Shown here piece by piece: positions 1 to 7,035 of a stretch of 22,273 nucleotides of DNA. This DNA comes from a virus. The notes beneath the pieces were generated by a model. It made no database searches. It worked only from the letters and a program-made list of their open reading frames with translations, and was not told the origin of the DNA. The translations under genes were made by a program, and so were the position numbers. Numbering within the stretch: the first letter of the stretch is position 1; every line of letters begins with the position of its first letter. Where the stretch lies: positions 1-22,273 of IMG/VR virus record IMGVR_UViG_3300035703_000427. One strand, 5' to 3'.

Positions 1-53
1 CAAAAGTCTTCCGCCTATCGCGCAGGGCTACGCTAGAGGAAAACGAAAGAGTC

Positions 54-434
54 ATGCAGTACAGCTTGCCTGTGATCTTGGATTACGATGGGAGGAAAAG
101 AATTGCAACCATGGGACCATTTGAGCGAAGCATGGAGCGGGAATTCTCATTGGCTGTCAACAAGAAAGCCATTGATGAATGCACCGATCTCAAGCAGCTC
201 AAGGAAGTGGCGACTAACTTGCTCGTCGGTTGGAGCAATATGCAGGGCGCCGTAGGCGAGCTAATCAAAGAAAACATGAACCTGCGTCATGCCATCGGCC
301 TGCGAGAGGCTGATTTACAGGCAGCAGAAGAGCTGATGAACCAGGCAGCTAGCCTTCTGGAGAAGCAAGCTGTTGATCGAACCAGCAAGCCTTCCCGATC
401 TTCTCAATCCAAGTGGCGTCTGTGGCCGTGGTAG
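54..434 (+). CDS. hypothetical coiled-coil protein, 126 aa
   Basis: I do not recognise a named family, although the middle part (DLKQLKEVATNLL, then an alpha-helical stretch to about residue 105) looks like small helical proteins I associate with picocyanobacteria and cyanophages. Residues 65-105 are rich in Leu, Glu and Ala and could form a coiled coil. The last 20 residues are Ser/Lys/Trp-rich and probably disordered. The ATG is preceded by a GAGGAAA purine run, one of the few ribosome-binding-site-like sequences in the window. Its 3' end overlaps the opposing nuclease gene by 86 bp, so one of the two tails may be over-called. Function unknown. Confidence 0.6.
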   Translation: MQYSLPVILDYDGRKRIATMGPFERSMEREFSLAVNKKAIDECTDLKQLKEVATNLLVGWSNMQGAVGELIKENMNLRHAIGLREADLQAAEELMNQAASLLEKQAVDRTSKPSRSSQSKWRLWPW

Positions 435-735
435 ACGTGAGCAGGAATACTTTCCAGCCACCCATCATGGCCAGATTGTATTTCCTTGCGTCGCGGTCAT
501 ATCCAGATCCTGATACATGGCGGCCCCGCATATAGGTGCCGCCTTGTATCTCAATCAACGAGCGGCTTTCAACGTGAGCAAAGTCTGCTCTGTAACGCTT
601 GGATCGTTTGCTTTTGGCGTAGCGCTCTTGATAATCAGACTCCCAAGTAGGCACATCACTGAACTCGCGAACAAGCTCTAATTGTGGCCATTGGACTTTC
701 CACTGATCGTGGAATTTATCCTCAAGAGCGCTCAC
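349..735 (-). CDS. VSR/PD-(D/E)XK-like endonuclease
   Basis: The 128-aa protein carries the compact VSR-like nuclease signature: RADFAH with Asp51, then LIEIQGG with Glu62 and Gln64, a His at 73, and the KYN...GGWKVFLLTS strand-helix block at residues 85-101. Such phage proteins are thought to act as nicking or junction-cleaving enzymes in recombination; the exact substrate cannot be read from sequence. The start is GTG (733-735), four bases after the stop of the dCTP-deaminase homologue, so it is the last gene of the minus-strand recombination operon. Alternatives are a DUF559-like nuclease or a mismatch endonuclease relative. The fold assignment is fairly secure, the role is inferred. Confidence 0.7.
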   Translation of the reverse strand: MSALEDKFHDQWKVQWPQLELVREFSDVPTWESDYQERYAKSKRSKRYRADFAHVESRSLIEIQGGTYMRGRHVSGSGYDRDARKYNLAMMGGWKVFLLTSTTATDATWIEKIGKACWFDQQLASPEG

Positions 736-739
736 AAGA

Positions 740-1309
740 TCATACTTTCGCAGCAGTTACGCTAGCGCCTTGATCTTGATACTTCCCTTCATAGGGCTTG
801 CTCACTTCGCCGCAGCGGAATAGCACCACTTGGGCAATGCCCTCGTTGGCGTACACGCGGATGTAGCGGTCGGTGGGATTGGTGAGGCTCATGGTTAGGT
901 AGCCGCACCAGCCAGGTTCGATGGGAGTGATGTTGGCGATGAGACCAGCGCGTGCGTAGGTAGATTTGCCCCAGCACAGGCCCATTACGTCGTTCGGCAT
1001 GTTGAACCGTTCGACGCTCACGCCAAGACCAATGGCATGCGGAGGAATGATGAAGAACGAGCCCTTCTCATCCTGCACGAGGCCAGTCGTGATGCCTTCA
1101 GGGGCATCTTTCACATCGAAGGTGGACGTGGCCTGCGGCGATGCATACACGATGAATTCCTTGGAAGACAGGCGAATGTCATAGCCGCTTTGGCTTAGGC
1201 CAAAACTCAGGGCAGGCTTGCCATCAACAATCTTTGTCTTCTCGCCCACGTAGGGCATGAAGATGTCGTTTTCAGCAAGCTTGCTGATCTCGATGTCGTT
1301 AAGGAGCAT
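740..1309 (-). CDS. dcd: dCTP deaminase homologue, catalytic Glu replaced by Ser
   Basis: The 189-aa protein has the length and motifs of homotrimeric dCTP deaminase: GYDIRL (42-47), GKSTYAR (114-120, phosphate and base binding), EPGW (131-134), YANEGIAQVV (153-162) and the C-terminal YEGKYQDQ lid (173-180). Active family members normally read PGxxGxxTxE after this, and that Glu performs deamination (Glu138 in the E. coli enzyme). Here the segment reads PGWCGYLTMSLTN, putting Ser141 in its place. By family knowledge that change should abolish or alter deamination. It may retain nucleotide binding or act as a triphosphatase or regulator. It lies downstream of the small SSB-tail protein behind a short hairpin, in the minus-strand operon. 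Confidence 0.85.
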   Translation of the reverse strand: MLLNDIEISKLAENDIFMPYVGEKTKIVDGKPALSFGLSQSGYDIRLSSKEFIVYASPQATSTFDVKDAPEGITTGLVQDEKGSFFIIPPHAIGLGVSVERFNMPNDVMGLCWGKSTYARAGLIANITPIEPGWCGYLTMSLTNPTDRYIRVYANEGIAQVVLFRCGEVSKPYEGKYQDQGASVTAAKV

Positions 1310-1316
1310 TGTGAAA

Positions 1317-1335
1317 GGGGCGCTCTAGGCGCCCC
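1317..1335 (-). terminator. hairpin between the SSB-tail gene and dcd homologue
   Basis: A perfect 7-bp stem (GGGGCGC with GCGCCCC, 5-nt loop) ends 7 nt before the dcd-like start codon. Read on the minus strand it is followed by TTTCAC, so it may terminate or attenuate part of the transcription entering the last two genes. Confidence 0.5.
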
Positions 1336-1362
1336 CGTAAGGATCAGAAGAAAAGACCCAGT

Positions 1363-1635
1363 TCAGAACAAGTCGTCGGAAGCAGCTTTCTTGCCGCCAC
1401 CAGCCTTGCCAGAGTTGTCCCACATGGAGGCATAACCCTTAGCACCATCGATCTTGCCCTTCACTTGCACTTGGCCAGTGAAGCTGGGCTGAGAGTCGTT
1501 GGTTTTGCGGTCGTTGGTCCACAACGATGCAGCAAGGCTGTACATGCCACGGTCGTTAGGGCCAGCTTCCTTGGCCTCGCGGAACACGTCTGCGGGGATG
1601 TCGATGGCGACTTTGTAGAGAGGCTGAGAAGCCAT
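1363..1635 (-). CDS. small protein with SSB-like acidic tail, 90 aa
   Basis: Start chosen at the internal Met of MASQPLYKV, whose ATG follows a CTTTTTCAACC leader; the frame is open 8 codons further upstream. The protein is mostly beta-prone and polar, with a Lys/Gly-rich segment near residues 60-82 and an end of ASDDLF. A short acidic tip ending in Phe is the hallmark by which single-stranded-DNA-binding proteins recruit partners. Position between the exonuclease and nucleotide genes of a recombination operon also fits an ssDNA-binding role. I see no convincing OB-fold signature, so function is inferred from tail and context. Confidence 0.6.
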   Translation of the reverse strand: MASQPLYKVAIDIPADVFREAKEAGPNDRGMYSLAASLWTNDRKTNDSQPSFTGQVQVKGKIDGAKGYASMWDNSGKAGGGKKAASDDLF

Positions 1636-1670
1636 GGTTGAAAAAGAAGAACGGAACAAGAGTAGCGACT

Positions 1671-1700
1671 ATGGACGGGGGATCAAGCCCCCTTGTCCAT
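1671..1700 (-). other. long hairpin across the exonuclease stop codon
   Basis: ATGGACGGGGG (1671-1681) pairs with CCCCC-TT-GTCCAT (1688-1700) through 11 base pairs with a 2-nt bulge and a 6-nt loop. It spans the last codons and stop of the exonuclease. There is no U-tract, so mRNA protection, processing or attenuation is more likely than termination. Confidence 0.45.
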
Positions 1701-2444
1701 AGAAATTGTGAAGGGCACACGACCGGGGTAGTGGTCGAAGAAGAACTGTTGAGTCTTCTGTGTCATCACGCCGGCTTGCGCTACAAGCTCACCGGCATCC
1801 AGGCTCACAATTTGAGCCTGTTCGCCCTTTCCAGTGTCGGGATCGTAAATGGCAATGGCGCAGTGCGCCTCATTGATTTCGATGTCATACATCTGCTCAA
1901 TGGCCTGCACATAGGCTCCAAGCTGCATGCGGTAGTCCGCAAGCATCGAGTCGCTCTTGTGCTTGTAACTGGTTTTCCAATCGAGCAGCGCATAGGCGCC
2001 GCTCTTCATGGTGGCGAGCATATCGAAGGTGCCCGCGTAACCAATTTCCCTGGAAGGGCAGTACCACGAGATGGCGCTTTCGACGAGCTGTGGCTCGTCT
2101 ATCTGGTCCAGGAAATCCTGAATGCTCTCGTAGTAAGGGAAGAATTGAGGCGCATTATCAAAATGCGTCTCAATGTCCTCCCCATTGAAGAGATCTTCCA
2201 ATACTCCATGGAGCCAGTTGCCACGTTCGACGGCATTGCGCGTGCGGCGATTTGCTTCGGCATCTCCTACACGCTTACGCCAGTTGATCAAGGCCATGGT
2301 CTTGCCGATGGGGGCGGTGGCCGAGGCGATTGTTGTAACGGAAGGAAGCACGATGCCTGCTGGGACATTGGGGAGATCCTCCGAAACGTAGTAGCGTTTC
2401 TTGTTAATTTGGAGCCTGTTTGGCTCGTAGCGTGGGAATTTCAT
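1683..2444 (-). CDS. PD-(D/E)XK exonuclease (RecB/MGME1-like)
   Basis: The 253-aa protein has the RecB-type nuclease core: RGNWLHG with His79, Glu122 in the helix before the sheet, GYAGTFDML with Asp141, LLDWKTS with Asp155 and Lys157, and RMQLGAYVQA (Gln174, Tyr178) as the QxxxY motif. Its expected role is 5'-3' or ssDNA exonuclease in phage recombination, making 3' single strands for the annealing protein encoded upstream in the same operon. The ATG overlaps the TGA of the preceding small gene (ATGA), indicating translational coupling. The assignment is strong at fold level; polarity and substrate are inferred from the neighbouring annealase. Confidence 0.85.
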   Translation of the reverse strand: MKFPRYEPNRLQINKKRYYVSEDLPNVPAGIVLPSVTTIASATAPIGKTMALINWRKRVGDAEANRRTRNAVERGNWLHGVLEDLFNGEDIETHFDNAPQFFPYYESIQDFLDQIDEPQLVESAISWYCPSREIGYAGTFDMLATMKSGAYALLDWKTSYKHKSDSMLADYRMQLGAYVQAIEQMYDIEINEAHCAIAIYDPDTGKGEQAQIVSLDAGELVAQAGVMTQKTQQFFFDHYPGRVPFTISMDKGA

Positions 2445-2632
2445 CGTGGTTTAACGCAGTAAGAACCAGATGTGTAGTAGCCCATAGGGCAATTACTTCC
2501 CTGCTTCTCGATGGCATTAGTTGCGCTACGAGAGGGCACGCAATAGGCACCGGAAGTGAAATAGCCCATGGGGCAGCCACCCACGCGAGGGAGAGGCTGC
2601 GCAAGTTGAGCCATGATGAGGATGGAAATCAT
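2441..2632 (-). CDS. small protein with two CPMGY..SG.YC repeats
   Basis: The 63-aa product contains two near-identical cysteine modules, CPMGYFTSGAYC and CPMGYYTSGSYC, separated by 18 residues. I recall similar CPxGYxxSGxYC repeats in small cyanobacterial proteins of unknown role. The start at 2632 forms ATGA with the upstream gene's stop, and its own TGA overlaps the exonuclease ATG, so it sits inside a tightly coupled run. The short hydrophobic N-terminus (MISILIMAQLAQ) is too short to call a signal peptide. Four cysteines could form disulfides or bind metal. Confidence 0.65.
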   Translation of the reverse strand: MISILIMAQLAQPLPRVGGCPMGYFTSGAYCVPSRSATNAIEKQGSNCPMGYYTSGSYCVKPR

Positions 2633-2994
2633 TTTTCGTTCACATCCCAGAAGTATTCGCAACCTTCGTCGGTGCATGGAGGCGCCGCGAATTGCGATTG
2701 ATACCTGTCTGGAGGTGCCAGATAACGCCAGCAGTTTTCCTTAACAGGGCATCCATCCCCCGTACACATTGCAATGTCAGGCATGAGATGTCGATTAATA
2801 AACGGCTTAAGAAACGCAGGGTCAAGAAGACCAGCATCCATAACGGAAGCAAGCAAAGCTGCCACACGTTTCGGACTATCAATGAGATCGTCTGGAAAGC
2901 TCCAATAGGCCTCATTCGCCTTCTCCCACCATGGTTTGTCCAAGGCGCTTTCCTGAGTCGATAAGGGCTTGGCGATGGTCGCTGATGTAGTCAT
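2629..2994 (-). CDS. hypothetical phage protein with Cys-rich C-terminus
   Basis: Start taken at MTTSATIAK, since the frame runs 12 codons further. The 121-aa protein has a helical N-terminal half (WWEKANEAYWSF, LLASVMDAGLLDPAF) and a C-terminal cluster CTGDGCPVKENC...CTDEGCEYF. The C-x4-C-x4-C plus C-x4-C spacing suggests a small metal-binding knuckle of a type I recall from phage proteins of unknown function. It overlaps the upstream gene by 83 bp and couples to the next by ATGA. Being between the annealing protein and the exonuclease suggests an accessory role in recombination; this is inference. Confidence 0.6.
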   Translation of the reverse strand: MTTSATIAKPLSTQESALDKPWWEKANEAYWSFPDDLIDSPKRVAALLASVMDAGLLDPAFLKPFINRHLMPDIAMCTGDGCPVKENCWRYLAPPDRYQSQFAAPPCTDEGCEYFWDVNEK

Positions 2995-3175
2995 CGAAAG
3001 CTTCAATGATGGTGCTCTGGAAGAAGCCACAGCCCATGAGGTAGCAGGCGAAATCTTCTACAAGTTCCGGGGCTGCCTCCTTGTACGAAGTGAAGCTCAC
3101 TTCAAAACAAGGAGCGCCAAAGCGATCAAGAAAAGTGTGGTTCCACTTATGTGGCTGTGCAGCTAGGTGGTCCAT
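2912..3175 (-). CDS. hypothetical protein, 87 aa
   Basis: Not recognised. The 87 residues hold a mixed N-terminal half and a helical C-terminal half (VEDFACYLMGCGFFQSTIIEAF, then DHRQALIDSGKRLG). It lies directly downstream of the annealing-protein gene after an 82-bp gap holding two hairpins, and its 3' end overlaps the next gene by 83 bp. Both frames are open over that overlap, so the next gene's start could lie later. Confidence 0.5.
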   Translation of the reverse strand: MDHLAAQPHKWNHTFLDRFGAPCFEVSFTSYKEAAPELVEDFACYLMGCGFFQSTIIEAFDDYISDHRQALIDSGKRLGQTMVGEGE

Positions 3176-3198
3176 AGTGATTCAGTGAGAGGATTGTC

Positions 3199-3247
3199 GT
3201 CTGCATCGGTGCAGACTGTTCCAGCGAAGGCCCTCGCCAAGAGGGCC
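3199..3247 (-). other. two hairpins downstream of the annealing-protein gene
   Basis: Two perfect 7-bp stems sit in the 82-bp gap after the annealing-protein gene: GGCCCTC/GAGGGCC (3229-3247) and GTCTGCA/TGCAGAC (3199-3216). Neither has a U-tract on the minus strand, so partial attenuation or mRNA stabilisation is more likely than full termination. Confidence 0.45.
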
Positions 3248-3257
3248 GCCGCCAGGT

Positions 3258-4193
3258 CTACTTTTTTGCCTCCACAAACGCCTTTACGGCCCCAATCGCG
3301 TCTTGTGTGCTGACAGCAGCACCACGGATGGCATCCAACTCTTTGGTCATGGCAGCCTTGGTGATCTTGATGCCCTGCTCCTTAGTCCAGGAAGACACGA
3401 GAGTGGTGATCACATTGCCAAAGTCGCCGATGGTCTTCACGTTGGCGCCAGTGTTAAGGCCAACAGTATCCAGGGCGTTCTTGACTGCCATTTGGCATGC
3501 TCTCACATCTGCAAGTCCAAGGGGATTGGCTTCGCAGAATTCAACGAGGGCTTGCTTTCCATCGAAGGCAAGAGCCCACGCTTCTCCAAGATGAGCATTG
3601 CCTCCATCAGCAGGCGCCTGCTCCTGTTTTGATGCCGGAGCTTGCTTCGGAGCATCCTGTTGGAGCGCGATCCGGGGCGATCCTTTTTGGTCATCTTCTT
3701 TAGGGATGTCTTCGCCTGCGTAGAGACGCAGGCCGAGGCCGGTGAAGGTGGCGATGCACTTAACGGCAGCACGCTGACAGTTGTCGCTGATGGCGCGACC
3801 ATCTAGATCTTTGATGGCATTGTGCTTCCGATCCATCACGGGGAAGATCAGAGCAACAGTGCGACGGATGCCGTCAGTGAGATAAGGGCGAAGGTAGTAA
3901 TAGCCAGGGCCACCAAAGACCACTTCACCAATGGTTTTCTCTTCAAACGCGACGAAGAGCGTGGGGAAGTGTTCCTTGAGATAACGGTAAGCGAAGGGCC
4001 AGGAGAGATAGGAGAGACCTTTGTAGTCCTTCTCAATGTGAGGACCAATGTCAGGGGTGTCGTATGCAGCCTTGAAAGCTTCGGCACTGATTTCCAGGGG
4101 AGAGAACACGCCGTTGTAACGGTCGAGCATGGATTGCTGAGCTGGGTCAGAAGACATGAGGGAAGGATCGTAAAGAGTGAAGGAATGCTTCAT
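3258..4193 (-). CDS. Sak/DUF1071-like single-strand annealing protein
   Basis: Residues 60-163 match the DUF1071/Sak type of phage recombinase: GLSYLSWPFAYRYLKEHFP, then YLRPYLTDGIRRTVALIFPVMD, and finally AISDNCQRAAVKCIATFTGLGLRLY followed by AGEDIP. Family members resemble Rad52, coat ssDNA and anneal complementary strands without ATP. A Pro/Gln/Ala-rich linker (about 170-200) joins this core to a helical C-terminal region (200-311) that may contact partners. The gene overlaps the upstream ORF as TAATG. With the downstream exonuclease it forms a Red-like pair. Total length 311 aa is somewhat long for the family owing to the C-terminal extension. Confidence 0.75.
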   Translation of the reverse strand: MKHSFTLYDPSLMSSDPAQQSMLDRYNGVFSPLEISAEAFKAAYDTPDIGPHIEKDYKGLSYLSWPFAYRYLKEHFPTLFVAFEEKTIGEVVFGGPGYYYLRPYLTDGIRRTVALIFPVMDRKHNAIKDLDGRAISDNCQRAAVKCIATFTGLGLRLYAGEDIPKEDDQKGSPRIALQQDAPKQAPASKQEQAPADGGNAHLGEAWALAFDGKQALVEFCEANPLGLADVRACQMAVKNALDTVGLNTGANVKTIGDFGNVITTLVSSWTKEQGIKITKAAMTKELDAIRGAAVSTQDAIGAVKAFVEAKK

Positions 4194-4489
4194 TAGAGAG
4201 TCATTCCAGGGGTGTAGCCAAAGCTGCGCTTGTAGCCAGAGCGCTTGTTCTCGTCAGAGGAGTCGTAGAAGATGACGAGATACTTGCCTGGCTGCTCCGC
4301 ATCGCCAATAACAATGCTTTCACCAGGAAGAGGCCAGTCATTTACCGAGCGGATGTCAGTGATGACTTCAGCGGAATGTTCATCGAACACATCGTCATAA
4401 ACAACGCTTTCGCAGAACAGCTTGATTTCGCAGTCTTCATGAGTGCGCAGGTAACCATCAAGATGGTCGCGGAGTTCAGAGGCTTTCAT
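4193..4489 (-). CDS. hypothetical acidic protein, 98 aa
   Basis: Not recognised. It begins MKASELRDHLDGYL and is rich in Asp, Glu and beta-prone segments (DCEIKLFCESVVYDD, KYLVIFYD). Its stop overlaps the annealing-protein start (TAATG) and its start overlaps the regulator's 3' end by 14 bp, so it is translated as part of the recombination operon. No membrane segment or clear metal site is visible. Confidence 0.55.
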   Translation of the reverse strand: MKASELRDHLDGYLRTHEDCEIKLFCESVVYDDVFDEHSAEVITDIRSVNDWPLPGESIVIGDAEQPGKYLVIFYDSSDENKRSGYKRSFGYTPGMTL

Positions 4490-4724
4490 CGGGGAAAGGG
4501 GATGATGGGTCTACCGACTCTTGCGTGTGGTCGAAGCATTGCTCCCACGCGCTGTCCGCGAGGGTGGCACTTCCTTCCCATACGGGAGTGGAGCGAATGA
4601 GACGCTCCAGCGTCTCACTGTTGGACTTTCTTGCTTCATGGGCAATGTTTCCCAGGTGAGTAAAAGCGGTGTCGGTGAGGGTGACGTGGCGGCGCTTTTT
4701 AAGTTCGCCATGAGCATTCGGCAC
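4476..4724 (-). CDS. ribbon-helix-helix type regulator (GTG start)
   Basis: From a GTG at 4722-4724 the protein is 82 aa. Residues 11-45 (RRHVTLTDTAFTHLGNIA, then HEARKSNSETLERLIR) fit the ribbon-helix-helix pattern: a short beta strand with alternating residues, helix A, a turn with Ser-Asn-Ser, and helix B. Such proteins bind palindromic operators as dimers. It is first in the minus-strand operon, next to a divergent control region with two perfect palindromes, so autoregulation and control of the primase-helicase are plausible. The frame remains open upstream to a GTG at 4826; that extension (MCKVCRAALPDG...) is possible but less convincing. Confidence 0.6.
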   Translation of the reverse strand: MPNAHGELKKRRHVTLTDTAFTHLGNIAHEARKSNSETLERLIRSTPVWEGSATLADSAWEQCFDHTQESVDPSSPFPDESL

Positions 4725-4858
4725 AGTAATCAAAGGTGGGTGAGCAGGAAATAGGCCAAAACGAAAGAAATAATGAAGACCAGGAGAAGCTCCATCGGGA
4801 AGCGCGGCTCGACACACCTTACACACCTTTTTCGATGGTGCAACCCCCTAATCCTCCG

Positions 4859-4892
4859 AGTCTCATGAGACTGCTTCTGAATGCTTAAGCAT
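4859..4892. promoter_or_regulatory. paired palindromes in the divergent control region
   Basis: AGTCTCATGAGACT (4859-4872) and ATGCTTAAGCAT (4881-4892) are perfect palindromes 8 bp apart, followed by an imperfect GCATGCATTAAG extension. They lie between the divergent regulator operon and the primase-helicase promoter, where operators are expected. Confidence 0.5.
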
Positions 4893-4914
4893 GCATTAAG
4901 ACCGCCTCAAGTCG

Positions 4915-4942
4915 TTGCAGCGCCTGAAAAATCTGCTACAAC
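4915..4942 (+). promoter_or_regulatory. promoter of the primase-helicase gene
   Basis: TTGCAG (4915-4920), a 16-bp spacer and TACAAC (4937-4942) resemble a sigma-70 promoter. The predicted start near 4949 leaves a leader of about 15 nt before the ATG at 4964, with no Shine-Dalgarno sequence. Confidence 0.55.
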
Positions 4943-4963
4943 AGCTCTGACTCACCCCCGCTC

Positions 4964-6952
4964 ATGGCCTTCAACATCCTTGACCACGAAGCCAAGCTGG
5001 AGCCTTCCAAGGAAGCAGGGAAATATAAGTGTCCGGCCTGCGGCGGCAACAACCTCAGCCTCGACCGGAACAATGGTTCCTATAACTGCTGGAACGATCC
5101 ATCGCCCAAACACCGCGCTGAAATTCGCAACATTCTTGCCCCATTGAAGCGCTGGGAGAGGCCGCCCAGGGAGAGCGGCTCCTACCGTTTCCCTTACGAA
5201 AACCGTGATGGGCACAAGGTTTTAGACGTTGTTCGCCGTGATAACGATGGCAAAAAGCAAATCTTCCAGGAATATCCTGAAGTAGCCCCTGATGCACCAC
5301 AGCGCAAGAAGATCATTGATGATCTGCGCTCCCAGGTGCTGCCATATCGATATAACGAAGCTGTTGAAGCTTCCAAGGCGCTGCGCCTGCCCATCTTTGT
5401 CGTTGAAGGTGAGCTGTGCTGCGATGCCGTATGGCAAATCGGCTTACCGTCCGTCACATTCCTCGGTGGTAGCAAGCAATACCGAAGCAATGGAGACTAC
5501 TCATCGCTGTTCAAAAACGTCCGTCTCGTTCTGTGTCCCGACCGAGATGAGCCAGGCGTGGCTCTCATGCGAGAGGTGGCCGTCGATAACCCTGGCGCTC
5601 AGTGGCTCTATGCAGATCCCGAAAGTTTTGAATGGGACTCGCTCCCGCAAAACAACGGTTTTGACATTTCCGACTGGATTGAGGAAGGTGCAGACCAGGA
5701 ACTCATCCTCGGCTCCATCGTTTCCCAGGATCGCCACGAAGGTCACGATGGCCTTCCCTCTTATGAAGAGATTATTGGCGCCCTGGAGACCATGGTCGGC
5801 CTTTATGGCAATGACGCCCGCGTGTTGTTTGAAGCACGCCAATGGATGACAAACCACGGGCTCAAGCTTGTCACCAGCGAGCTTGAAAAGCTCCTGGCCG
5901 AAGCTAAGACCCGCGTGGATGGCAAGGAAGAAATCGAAGTGTTAGACGCCAAAGCTATTGCGCTTTCCAACGAGGTGAGGCGCTGGACCATTGCTGGCAT
6001 CCTTCCCGAGAGCAGCGTGATGCTGCTGGCCGCTGCTCCAGGCAGCGGCAAATCCACTCTCATTTACAACTGGGCGTTACATGTTGCAACTGGTACGCAG
6101 TGGAGCGGCAGGCGTTGCGCTAAGGGCAAGAGCTTGATCATCCAGTGCGACGAGCCCGTGGTCGATGCAGCGGAAAAGATGCAGGTGATTGGCTACGACC
6201 GCGACGACCTCAACCCCCAAGACATTGGCTTTGTTGAGCGCTGGCGCTTCTCCAACATTGGCTGGCTTGCTGACCGCATCAAGCGTGATCGCCCGCAATT
6301 CGTAGCCATTGATAGCCTTACGGCGTGCCTTGCCGGCATGGATGTTGATCTCATCAGAAGCGATGCAGGCAACGTCATCTATGAACTGCGCGACATTGCC
6401 AACACCTATGGCTGCAGCATTGTCATCCTCCACCACTTGAATAAAACTGGCGGCATCCGAGATAGCTCCAGCTTTGAAGCCAATGTCTCGGAAGTGGTGA
6501 AGCTCTATCGCTCAGAGAACAATCCCGTTCCCAACGAATTCCTTTTGGAATGGACAAAAAGTCGTTCAGGGCTGTCTGGTAAGCACTATTTGGTGCGGGA
6601 GCCTGGCAGTTATGGCTGGTTCTACAGGGGGCCAGTGGATGGCGACCCCGAAGGGCTAATGAGAGTGAGCAATGCAGTGAACAACAGAGGCATGGAGCGT
6701 TTTGATGCTCATCAGGTGAGCACCATGCTTGGAATGTTCGACACTGCTGCAGCCCGCCGCATGCTGGAGCAGGGCAGACGCCAGGGCCTCATCTCTTCAT
6801 CATGGAAACTTGGCCCCACTGGTGAGCGGGACCGCATGTATCACTCTTTTGATTATGTGGAACCAGAACTGTCGGACTTTGCGGAGGAGAAACCAGCTAT
6901 TGAGAACGCCCTTGAGGAAGTGCCAGATTTTGATGATGGCATTCCGTTCTAA
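4964..6952 (+). CDS. bifunctional DNA primase-helicase
   Basis: The 662-aa protein has a zinc-binding start (CPACGG at 23-28, Cys43 and His50 nearby), a TOPRIM primase core (VVEGE with Glu149; LCPDRDEPG with Asp193 and Asp195) and a RecA-like ATPase (Walker A AAPGSGKST about 357-365; Walker B FVAID at 446-450; ILHHLNK near 488-494). It should prime and unwind DNA at the replication fork. The C-terminus, after a helical region that may be a winged helix, ends DFDDGIPF, strikingly like the tip of bacterial SSB. It is transcribed away from the recombination operon from its own promoter and ends before a strong terminator. Confidence 0.88.
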   Translation: MAFNILDHEAKLEPSKEAGKYKCPACGGNNLSLDRNNGSYNCWNDPSPKHRAEIRNILAPLKRWERPPRESGSYRFPYENRDGHKVLDVVRRDNDGKKQIFQEYPEVAPDAPQRKKIIDDLRSQVLPYRYNEAVEASKALRLPIFVVEGELCCDAVWQIGLPSVTFLGGSKQYRSNGDYSSLFKNVRLVLCPDRDEPGVALMREVAVDNPGAQWLYADPESFEWDSLPQNNGFDISDWIEEGADQELILGSIVSQDRHEGHDGLPSYEEIIGALETMVGLYGNDARVLFEARQWMTNHGLKLVTSELEKLLAEAKTRVDGKEEIEVLDAKAIALSNEVRRWTIAGILPESSVMLLAAAPGSGKSTLIYNWALHVATGTQWSGRRCAKGKSLIIQCDEPVVDAAEKMQVIGYDRDDLNPQDIGFVERWRFSNIGWLADRIKRDRPQFVAIDSLTACLAGMDVDLIRSDAGNVIYELRDIANTYGCSIVILHHLNKTGGIRDSSSFEANVSEVVKLYRSENNPVPNEFLLEWTKSRSGLSGKHYLVREPGSYGWFYRGPVDGDPEGLMRVSNAVNNRGMERFDAHQVSTMLGMFDTAAARRMLEQGRRQGLISSSWKLGPTGERDRMYHSFDYVEPELSDFAEEKPAIENALEEVPDFDDGIPF

Positions 6953-6983
6953 ATAGAGGGAGACTGTTTAGCGGCGTCTCCCC

Positions 6984-7014
6984 GCCCGCCCGACGCTACG
7001 AGGCGGGCTTTTTT
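6984..7014 (+). terminator. intrinsic terminator after primase-helicase
   Basis: GCCCGCC (6984-6990) pairs with GGCGGGC (7002-7008) over an 11-nt loop, followed by six T residues. Confidence 0.85.
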
Positions 7015-7023
7015 AATGCTAAC

Positions 7024-7029
7024 TAATAT
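7024..7029 (+). promoter_or_regulatory. -10 box for the candidate ncRNA
   Basis: TAATAT lies 7 nt before the first hairpin of the structured region and just after the preceding terminator. No -35 match is present, as at the other promoters in this window. Confidence 0.4.
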
Positions 7030-7035
7030 TCGTTC

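Noticed and set aside
1638-2462. Long plus-strand open frame opposite the exonuclease gene
   Set aside because: It is the antisense shadow of a clear RecB-like nuclease and shows no domain of its own.
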